Source: Streptomyces sp. WAC 01529
GTDB lineage: Bacteria; Actinomycetota; Actinomycetes; Streptomycetales; Streptomycetaceae
Direction: 5' to 3'
Assembly: GCF_003945545.1 (NCBI RefSeq)
Contig: NZ_CP029617.1
Span: 4,697,001 to 4,761,000 of the forward strand
Length of the DNA stretch: 64,000 bases
In this document: one piece after another, positions 57,377-64,000 of the stretch
Layout of the letters: each line of letters begins with the position of its first letter
Numbering within the stretch: position 1 is the stretch's first letter
The notes under the pieces: generated by a model
What the model was told of the DNA's origin: nothing
Database searches by the model: none
Seen by the model: the letters and a program-made list of their open reading frames with translations, nothing else
Program-made: the position numbers and the translations under genes

Positions 57377-58737
57377 TGACCTTGGCAGCCGAGATCGACA
57401 ACGAGACCAGCCCCGAGAAACTGCTCTCGCCGGTCCTCTCCGCCTTCTGGGACGAGGAGAAGCCCTGGACGCTGGAGACCTACCGGCGGCACGAGGGGTA
57501 CGAGGGTCTGCGCAAGGCGCTCGCCATGGCCCCGGACGACCTCATCGCGTACGTGAAGGACGCGGGTCTGCGGGGCCGGGGCGGCGCCGGATTCCCCACC
57601 GGGATGAAGTGGCAGTTCATCCCGCAGGGAGACGGCAAACCGCACTATCTAGTTGTCAACGCCGACGAGTCGGAGCCGGGGACCTGCAAGGACATCCCGC
57701 TCCTCTTCGCGAACCCGCACTCCCTCATCGAGGGGATCGTGATCGCGTGCTACGCGATCCGGTCGTCGCATGCCTTCATCTATCTGCGGGGCGAGGTCGT
57801 CCCCGTGCTGCGCAGGCTGCACGAGGCCGTCCGCGAGGCCTATGCGGCGGGCTACCTCGGCAAGAACGTCCTGGGCAGCGGACTCGATCTCGAACTCACC
57901 GTGCACGCGGGCGCGGGCGCGTACATCTGCGGTGAGGAGACCGCGCTGCTCGACTCGCTCGAAGGCCGCCGGGGCCAACCGCGACTGCGTCCCCCCTTCC
58001 CGGCCGTCGCGGGCCTTTACGCATGCCCCACTGTCGTGAACAACGTCGAGTCCATCGCGTCGGTTCCCGCGATCCTGAACCGCGGAAAAGACTGGTTCAA
58101 GTCGATGGGGAGCGAGAAGTCCCCGGGCTTCACGCTCTACTCGCTGAGCGGCCACGTCACCAACCCCGGCCAGTACGAGGCGCCGCTCGGCATCACGCTG
58201 CGCCAGCTGCTCGACATGAGCGGCGGCATGCGCGCCGGACACCGGCTCAAGTTCTGGACGCCCGGCGGCTCTTCGACGCCGATGTTCACCGACGAGCACC
58301 TCGACGTCCCCCTCGACTACGAGGGCGTGGGCGCCGCCGGTTCGATGCTCGGCACCAAGGCGCTCCAGTGCTTCGACGAGACGACGTGCGTCGTGCGGGC
58401 CGTCACCCGGTGGACCGAGTTCTACGCCCATGAGTCCTGCGGCAAGTGCACGCCCTGCCGCGAAGGGACGTACTGGCTGGTGCAGTTGCTGCGGGACATC
58501 GAGGCCGGCAAGGGCTCCATGGGCGACCTCGACAAGCTGAACGACATCGCCGACAACATCAACGGCAAGTCCTTCTGCGCCCTCGGCGACGGCGCGGCCT
58601 CGCCGATCTTCTCCTCGCTGAAGTACTTCCGCGCGGAGTACGAGCAGCACATCACCGGCAGGGGCTGCCCCTTCGATCCGGCCAAGTCGACTCTCTGGGC
58701 CGACCGGCCCGCCGACCACGCGGAGGTGAACGCATGA
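57376..58737 (+). CDS. nuoF: NADH-quinone oxidoreductase subunit F
   Basis: 453 residues from ATG at 57376, overlapping the nuoE stop by one base; the frame's upstream part is a shadow of nuoE. It binds NADH and FMN (GRGGAGFPTGMKW, NADESEPGTCKD, GAGAYICGEETALL) and cluster N3 (ESCGKCTPCREG and SFCALGD). It is the electron entry point of complex I. It overlaps nuoG by four bases (ATGA). Confidence 0.98.
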   Translation: MTLAAEIDNETSPEKLLSPVLSAFWDEEKPWTLETYRRHEGYEGLRKALAMAPDDLIAYVKDAGLRGRGGAGFPTGMKWQFIPQGDGKPHYLVVNADESEPGTCKDIPLLFANPHSLIEGIVIACYAIRSSHAFIYLRGEVVPVLRRLHEAVREAYAAGYLGKNVLGSGLDLELTVHAGAGAYICGEETALLDSLEGRRGQPRLRPPFPAVAGLYACPTVVNNVESIASVPAILNRGKDWFKSMGSEKSPGFTLYSLSGHVTNPGQYEAPLGITLRQLLDMSGGMRAGHRLKFWTPGGSSTPMFTDEHLDVPLDYEGVGAAGSMLGTKALQCFDETTCVVRAVTRWTEFYAHESCGKCTPCREGTYWLVQLLRDIEAGKGSMGDLDKLNDIADNINGKSFCALGDGAASPIFSSLKYFRAEYEQHITGRGCPFDPAKSTLWADRPADHAEVNA

Positions 58738-61244
58738 CAGTGACCACGAACAGCGCTCCCTCCGGGGGCGGGGAGGCGGCCGTTCCGCCGGAGGACCTCG
58801 TCTCGCTGACGATCGACGGCATCGAGATCAGCGTCCCCAAGGGGACGCTGGTGATCCGCGCCGCCGAACTCCTCGGCATCGAGATCCCCCGCTTCTGCGA
58901 CCACCCGCTGCTCGACCCGGCGGGCGCCTGCCGCCAGTGCATCGTGGAGGTGGAGGGCCAGCGCAAGCCGATGGCGTCCTGCACCATCACCTGTACCGAC
59001 GGCATGGTCGTCAAGTCGCAGCTGACCTCGCCGGTCGCCGAGAAGTCGCAGCGCGGTGTGATGGAGCTGCTGCTCATCAACCACCCGCTGGACTGCCCGG
59101 TGTGCGACAAGGGCGGCGAGTGCCCCCTGCAGAACCAGGCGATGCAGGTCGGCGAAGCGGACTCCCGCTTCGAGGGCAAGAAGCGCACGTACGAGAAGCC
59201 GGTGCCGATCTCCACCCAGGTGCTGCTCGACCGCGAGCGGTGCGTGCTGTGCGCGCGCTGCACCCGGTTCAGCAACCAGATCGCCGGCGACCCGATGATC
59301 GAGCTGATCGAGCGCGGCGCGCTCCAGCAGGTCGGCACGGGGGAGGGCGACCCCTTCGAGTCGTACTTCTCCGGGAACACCATCCAGATGTGCCCGGTGG
59401 GCGCGCTGACCTCGGCGGCGTACCGCTTCCGTTCACGCCCCTTCGACCTGGTGTCGTCGCCGTCGGTGTGCGAGCACTGCTCGGGCGGCTGCGCGACCCG
59501 CACCGACCACCGCCGCGGCAAGGTCATGCGGCGGCTCGCGGCGGAGGACCCCGAGGTCAACGAGGAGTGGATGTGCGACAAGGGGCGCTTCGCCTTCCGC
59601 TACGCCCAGCGGCCCGACCGGCTCACCCACCCCCTGGTGCGCAACGCCTCGGGTGAACTGGAGCCCGCCAGCTGGCCCGAGGCCCTGGCGGCCGCGGCCC
59701 GCGGCCTCGCCGCCGCGCGCGGCCGGGCCGGGGTGCTGACCGGCGGCAGGCTCACGGTCGAGGACGCCTACGCGTACAGCAAGTACGCGCGCGTGGCGCT
59801 CGACACGAACGACATCGACTTCCGCGCGCGCGTGCACAGCAGCGAGGAGGCCGACTTCCTCGCGGCGCGGGTGGCCGGACGGGGCCTGGACCTCGACGGG
59901 ACCGGTGTCACGTACGCCGCTCTGGAGAAGGCCCCCGCGGTCCTGCTCGTCGGTCTGGAGGCGGAGGAGGAGGCGCCCGGCGTCTTCCTGCGGCTGCGCA
60001 AGGCCTGGCGCAAGCACGGCCAGCGCACCTTCTCCCTCGCCACGCACATGACCCGGGGCCTGGAGAAGGCGGGCGGCACGCTGCTGCCCGCGGCTCCCGG
60101 CACCGAGACGGAGTGGCTGGACGCGCTCGCGTCCGGGGTGGGCCTTGCGGACGACGGGGCCAAGGCCGCGGACGCTCTGCGCGCTGCGGGCGCCGTCATC
60201 GTCATCGGTGAACGGCTCGCGGCGGTTCCCGGCGGGCTCACCGCGGCCGCGCGGGCCGCCTCCGCGACCGGCGCCCAGCTGGTGTGGATCCCGCGCAGGG
60301 CCGGGGAGCGTGCCGCCGTCGAGGTGGGCGCGCTGCCGTCGCTGCTGCCCGGCGGACGTCCGGCCACCGACCCGCGCGCGCGGGACGAGGTCGCGGCCGC
60401 CTGGGGCGTCGCCGAACTCCCGCACCGCTACGGCCGCGACACCGGCCAGATCCTGGAGGCCGCCGCCACCGGCGAACTGGGCGCGCTGCTCGTGGCGGGC
60501 GTCGAGGTGGCCGACCTGCCGGATCCGGCGCGCGCGCGTGAGGCGCTCGACGCGGTCGGTTTCCTGGTCTCGCTGGAGCTGCGGCCCAGCGAGGTGACAC
60601 AACGGGCGCACGTCGTCCTTCCGGTGGCCGCCGTCGCGGAGAAGCCCGGCACGTTCCTCAACTGGGAGGGCCGCGCGCGGATGTTCGATGCCGCACTCAA
60701 GCCGGACCAGATGACGCGCAGGCTGGCCCCCACCGACGCGCGCGTACTGCACATGCTGGCCGACGCCGGTGACCTCCACCTCGGCCTGCCCGACCTGGTG
60801 ACGCTCCGCCGCGAGCTCGACCGGCTCGGCGGCTGGGACGGCCCGCATGCCACCGAGCCGCTGGAGACGGCGGCCCAGCCGCCGCGGCCCGCCTCCGGAG
60901 AGGCCGTGCTCGCCGGGCACCGGCTCCTGCTCGACCAGGGCCGCCTCCAGGACGGCGACGAAGCGCTGGCCGGTACGCGGCACGCGGCCCACGCGCGCGT
61001 GTCCGCCGCCACGGCCGCCGAGGCGGGCGTGAAGGACGGCGACCTCCTCGCGGTCACCGGCCCCGCCGGGTCGACCGCGCTGCCGCTCCAGGTCACGCAG
61101 ATGCCCGACCGGGTGGTCTGGCTGCCGCTGAACTCGACCGGGGGAGGCGTCACTTCGGACACCGGCGCCCGCCCCGGCGAACTCGTCCGTATCGGCCCGG
61201 CGGTCCTGCCGGAGCCCACCGAGGCCCCGGAGGTGACGTCGTGA
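58734..61244 (+). CDS. nuoG: NADH-quinone oxidoreductase subunit G
   Basis: 836 residues from ATG at 58734. Ligands for the [2Fe-2S] N1b (PRFCDHPLLDPAGACRQC), the His/Cys-ligated N5 (DCPVCDKGGEC), N4 (CVLCARC, with a later CPVGAL) and the off-path N7 (CEHCSGGC, then a Cys 27 residues on). The C-terminal molybdopterin-oxidoreductase-like domain is present but shows no cofactor signature I recognise, as in other NuoG proteins. It overlaps nuoH by four bases. Confidence 0.97.
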   Translation: MTVTTNSAPSGGGEAAVPPEDLVSLTIDGIEISVPKGTLVIRAAELLGIEIPRFCDHPLLDPAGACRQCIVEVEGQRKPMASCTITCTDGMVVKSQLTSPVAEKSQRGVMELLLINHPLDCPVCDKGGECPLQNQAMQVGEADSRFEGKKRTYEKPVPISTQVLLDRERCVLCARCTRFSNQIAGDPMIELIERGALQQVGTGEGDPFESYFSGNTIQMCPVGALTSAAYRFRSRPFDLVSSPSVCEHCSGGCATRTDHRRGKVMRRLAAEDPEVNEEWMCDKGRFAFRYAQRPDRLTHPLVRNASGELEPASWPEALAAAARGLAAARGRAGVLTGGRLTVEDAYAYSKYARVALDTNDIDFRARVHSSEEADFLAARVAGRGLDLDGTGVTYAALEKAPAVLLVGLEAEEEAPGVFLRLRKAWRKHGQRTFSLATHMTRGLEKAGGTLLPAAPGTETEWLDALASGVGLADDGAKAADALRAAGAVIVIGERLAAVPGGLTAAARAASATGAQLVWIPRRAGERAAVEVGALPSLLPGGRPATDPRARDEVAAAWGVAELPHRYGRDTGQILEAAATGELGALLVAGVEVADLPDPARAREALDAVGFLVSLELRPSEVTQRAHVVLPVAAVAEKPGTFLNWEGRARMFDAALKPDQMTRRLAPTDARVLHMLADAGDLHLGLPDLVTLRRELDRLGGWDGPHATEPLETAAQPPRPASGEAVLAGHRLLLDQGRLQDGDEALAGTRHAAHARVSAATAAEAGVKDGDLLAVTGPAGSTALPLQVTQMPDRVVWLPLNSTGGGVTSDTGARPGELVRIGPAVLPEPTEAPEVTS

Positions 61245-62617
61245 GGCACACCGTGGTGCCGCTTGCGGCGGAAGACCTGTCCATGTTCGGCCGCGACCCC
61301 TGGTGGCTGATCGCCCTCAAGGCGGTCTTCTGCTTCGCGTTCCTGATGGTGACGGTCCTCTTCTCCATCGTGTGGGAGCGCAAGGTCGTCGCGTGGATGC
61401 AGCTGCGCATCGGCCCCAACCGGCACGGGCCCTGGGGGATGCTCCAGTCCCTCGCCGACGGCGTCAAGCTGATGCTGAAGGAAGACGTCATCGTCAAGCG
61501 CGCGGACAAGGTGGTCTACGTCCTCGCGCCGATCGTCGCGGCGATCCCCGCCTTCATGGCGATCGCGGTGATCCCCTTCGGGCCCGCGGGCAACGAGGTC
61601 TCGATCTTCGGCCAGCGCACCACGATGCAACTCACCGACCTGCCGATCGCGATGCTCTACATCCTCGCGGTCGCCTCCGTCGGCATCTACGGCATCGTGC
61701 TCGCGGGCTGGAGCTCCGGGTCCACCTATCCGCTCCTCGGCGGACTGCGTTCCTGCGCGCAGATGATCTCGTACGAGATCGCGATGGGCGCGGCGTTCGC
61801 CTCCGTCTTCCTCTACTCCGGGTCGATGTCGACCTCGGCGATCGTGGAGGCGCAGGCCGACCGCTGGTACGTACTGCTGCTGCCGGTGTCGTTCCTCATC
61901 TACATCGTGACGATGATCGGTGAGACCAACCGCGCGCCGTTCGACATGCCGGAGTCCGAGGGCGACCTCGTCGGTGGCTTCAACACCGAGTACTCCTCCA
62001 TCAAGTTCGCGCTGTTCATGCTCGCCGAGTACGTCAACATGGTCACCGTCTCGGCGGTCTCGGTCACGCTCTTCCTCGGCGGCTGGCGGGCCCCGTATCC
62101 GATCAGCACCTTCTGGGAGGGCGCGAACCACGGCTGGTGGCCGATGCTCTGGTTCGTGATCAAGGTCCAGCTGCTGCTGTTCTTCTTCATCTGGCTGCGC
62201 GGCACGCTGCCACGCGTGCGCTACGACCAGCTGATGAAGCTCGGCTGGAAGGTCCTCATCCCGGTCTCCGTCGTCTGGCTGATGCTCGTCGCCACGGTCA
62301 GGGCGATGCGGAACGAGAACTATGACTTCTCCTCGATCGCGCTCTATGTGGGCGGCGGGGTCATCGCGCTGCTGTTGCTCTCCGTGGTCGTCGACATCTT
62401 CCGCGACCGGCGGGAGAAGGAGGCCGCCGCCGAGGAGAAACCGGTCGCCTTCGACCCGATGGCGGGCGGCTTCCCCGTGCCGCCGCTGCCCGGCCAGAGC
62501 CTGCCACCCGTCCCGCGCCGACGCTCGCGCCAGGAGCGGGAGCTGATTGTCAGTGGTGGGCCGGATACTCAAAGTGACGGAACCCGAAGTGACGGAAAGG
62601 AGGCGTCCGATGGCTGA
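61241..62617 (+). CDS. nuoH: NADH-quinone oxidoreductase subunit H
   Basis: 458 residues from GTG at 61241. Eight or nine spans with the conserved VWERKVVAWMQLRIGPNRHGPWG, the loop GETNRAPFDMPESEGDLV, and EYSSIKFALFMLAEY. It forms the quinone channel and first proton path in the membrane. A cytoplasmic tail of about 60 residues is Arg/Pro-rich. It overlaps nuoI by eight bases. Confidence 0.97.
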   Translation: MRHTVVPLAAEDLSMFGRDPWWLIALKAVFCFAFLMVTVLFSIVWERKVVAWMQLRIGPNRHGPWGMLQSLADGVKLMLKEDVIVKRADKVVYVLAPIVAAIPAFMAIAVIPFGPAGNEVSIFGQRTTMQLTDLPIAMLYILAVASVGIYGIVLAGWSSGSTYPLLGGLRSCAQMISYEIAMGAAFASVFLYSGSMSTSAIVEAQADRWYVLLLPVSFLIYIVTMIGETNRAPFDMPESEGDLVGGFNTEYSSIKFALFMLAEYVNMVTVSAVSVTLFLGGWRAPYPISTFWEGANHGWWPMLWFVIKVQLLLFFFIWLRGTLPRVRYDQLMKLGWKVLIPVSVVWLMLVATVRAMRNENYDFSSIALYVGGGVIALLLLSVVVDIFRDRREKEAAAEEKPVAFDPMAGGFPVPPLPGQSLPPVPRRRSRQERELIVSGGPDTQSDGTRSDGKEASDG

Positions 62618-63335
62618 GTCGAAGAAGCAGACACCGGGATCACCGGCATCCCCGGCATCGCCCGAGTCACCCCACGAGTCGAACCAATCGAAGCAGGGGT
62701 TCCAGAACCCCGTCGCGGGCTTCGGCGTGACCTTCAAGGCCATGTTCAAGAAGCGGCTGACCGAGCAGTATCCGGAGCAGCAGAAGACCACCGCTCCCCG
62801 CTTCCACGGCAGGCACCAGCTGAACCGCCATCCGGACGGCCTGGAGAAGTGCGTCGGCTGCGAGCTCTGCGCCTGGGCCTGCCCCGCCGACGCCATCTAC
62901 GTGGAGGGCGCGGACAACACGGAAGAGGAGCGGTACTCCCCGGGCGAGCGGTACGGCCGCGTCTACCAGATCAACTACGCCCGCTGCATCCTGTGCGGCC
63001 TGTGCATCGAGGCGTGCCCCACGCGCGCGCTGACGATGACGAACGAGTTCGAGCTGGCCGACAGCAGCCGCGAGAACCTCATCTACACCAAGGAGCAGCT
63101 GCTCGCCGGGCTCGAGGAGGGCATGGTCGAAAGCCCGCACTCGATCTTCCCCGGCATGGACGAGCAGGACTACTACCGAGGTCTGGTGACCGAGGCCGCG
63201 CCGGGGACGGTTCCCCAAGTGGCCCGCTCCAAGGGCGAGACGCCCCAGGAGGCGGCCTCGGACTTCGGGGACGGCGAACCGGCCTCCGGGAAGGTGGTCG
63301 GCGGACCGGCGTCGGAGAAGGTGATCCGCCGATGA
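62610..63335 (+). CDS. nuoI: NADH-quinone oxidoreductase subunit I
   Basis: 241 residues. ATG at 62610 is fixed by AAAGGAGG six bases upstream, inside the end of nuoH; a frame start at 62547 is rejected. Two [4Fe-4S] motifs, CVGCELCAWACP and CILCGLCIEACP, hold clusters N6a and N6b. The first 30 residues are Ser/Pro-rich and the last 45 are a Gly/Ala/Glu-rich extension. It overlaps nuoJ by four bases (ATGA). Confidence 0.96.
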   Translation: MAESKKQTPGSPASPASPESPHESNQSKQGFQNPVAGFGVTFKAMFKKRLTEQYPEQQKTTAPRFHGRHQLNRHPDGLEKCVGCELCAWACPADAIYVEGADNTEEERYSPGERYGRVYQINYARCILCGLCIEACPTRALTMTNEFELADSSRENLIYTKEQLLAGLEEGMVESPHSIFPGMDEQDYYRGLVTEAAPGTVPQVARSKGETPQEAASDFGDGEPASGKVVGGPASEKVIRR

Positions 63336-64000
63336 CGCAGCTCGCCGCCTACACCACCTCCACGGGCGAGGCCTTCCAGTTCTGGATCCTCGGCACGGTC
63401 GCCGTGATCGGCGCCCTGTGCACGATCCTCATGAAGAAGGCCGTGCACAGCGCGCTCTGTCTCGCCGGGACCATGATCATCCTGGCGGTCTTCTACCTCG
63501 CCAACGGCGCGTACTTCCTGGGCGTCGTCCAGATCGTCGTCTACACGGGCGCGATCATGATGCTCTTCCTCTTCGTGGTCATGCTCGTCGGTGTCACCGC
63601 CGCCGACTCCCTGAAGGAGACCATCAAGGGCCAGCGCTGGCTGGCGCTGCTCTGCGGACTCGGCTTCGCGGTGCTGCTCTTCGCGGGCATCGGGAACGCC
63701 TCGGTGAAGGAGTTCAACGGCCTCGGCAAGGCGAACGCCGGCGGCAACGTCGAGGGCCTGGCGGAACTCATCTTCACCAAGTACGTCTTCGCCTTCGAGA
63801 TCACCGGCGCGCTGCTCATCACCGCCACGGTCGGCGCGATGGTGCTCACCCACCGCGAGCGCACGGAGCGCGCCAAGACCCAGCGCGAGCGGTCCGAGGA
63901 GCGCGTGCGCGAGGGCAAGCACCTGCCGCCGCTGCCCGCCCCGGGTGTGTACGCCCGGCACAACGCCGTGGACATCGCCGGTCTGCTCCCCGACGGCACG
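63332..64000 (+). CDS. nuoJ: NADH-quinone oxidoreductase subunit J, 3' end missing
   Basis: The frame opens at ATG 63332 and stays open to the window edge, so the last part is not visible; 223 residues are seen. Spans near the start (FWILGTVAVIGALCTILM, SALCLAGTMIILAVFYL), then YTGAIMMLFLFVVMLVGV, which carries the pi-bulge region of this subunit, and two later spans. A membrane subunit between NuoA and NuoK. The operon presumably continues with nuoK-N beyond the window. Confidence 0.95.
   Translation, partial: MTQLAAYTTSTGEAFQFWILGTVAVIGALCTILMKKAVHSALCLAGTMIILAVFYLANGAYFLGVVQIVVYTGAIMMLFLFVVMLVGVTAADSLKETIKGQRWLALLCGLGFAVLLFAGIGNASVKEFNGLGKANAGGNVEGLAELIFTKYVFAFEITGALLITATVGAMVLTHRERTERAKTQRERSEERVREGKHLPPLPAPGVYARHNAVDIAGLLPDGT

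Noticed and set aside
1..64000. CRISPR arrays, tRNA genes, transposons or prophage
   Set aside because: No spaced direct repeats of CRISPR type, no cloverleaf candidates and no transposase or integrase coding sequence were seen.

Overview
The window is chromosomal DNA from a Streptomyces or a close relative. The evidence is very high GC with strong third-position GC bias, frequent GTG starts, ATGA/GTGA stop-start overlaps, and typical actinobacterial genes: futalosine-pathway menaquinone genes, Tad pilus genes without a secretin, WXG100-like proteins, and a nuo operon with a Rex-type operator. From memory, the order mqnA ... tad ... mqnC-menG ... nuoA-J matches the SCO4506-SCO4571 part of the S. 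coelicolor core. I saw no tRNA, rRNA, insertion sequence, prophage or CRISPR array.

Layout. 1-12.6 kb is mixed metabolism and regulation: the end of a secreted peptidase, a regulator with a divergent MFS exporter, a molybdopterin oxidoreductase preceded by a 35-residue membrane peptide, a secreted lipase, an AraC regulator divergent from a fatty-acyl-CoA ligase, azlCD divergent from an XRE-cupin regulator across a nested palindrome, a cold-shock gene, and mqnA. 12.6-31.3 kb is a type VII secretion-like region: a lipoprotein esterase and a receptor kinase, then a 1611-residue EssC-like ATPase, two convergent cassettes of WXG100-like proteins and putative T7SS-secreted proteins, a paralogous family of small proteins sharing a PxxW start and FDxV end, a lipoprotein with a coupled secreted partner, a DinB protein and an S1 protease.

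32.6-43.9 kb is a Tad/Flp pilus locus: SAF-domain protein, CpaE-like ATPase, TadA, TadB, TadC, a Flp-like pilin, three pseudopilin-like proteins, a fourth WXG100-like gene, a membrane LysM/BTAD protein that looks like a wall-to-nucleus sensor, and a prepilin peptidase. 44-52.7 kb holds mqnC, a metal-site-less amidohydrolase remnant, menG, a zinc-ribbon membrane protein, a GNAT enzyme, a geranylgeranyl-reductase-family flavoprotein (probably a menaquinone reductase), a small monooxygenase and an NlpC/P60 wall hydrolase. 53.5 kb to the end is nuoA-nuoJ, with nuoJ cut by the window edge.

The genes join into two themes. One is respiration: mqnA, mqnC, menG and the reductase make and tailor menaquinone, which the nuo complex reduces, and a Rex-like site links nuo to NADH/NAD+. 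The other is the cell surface: the T7SS-like region, the Tad pilus, the LysM regulator and wall or surface hydrolases. The least explained part is the T7SS-like region: twin cassettes, an ATPase with Firmicutes-type layout, and no eccB/D/E or mycosin gene nearby.
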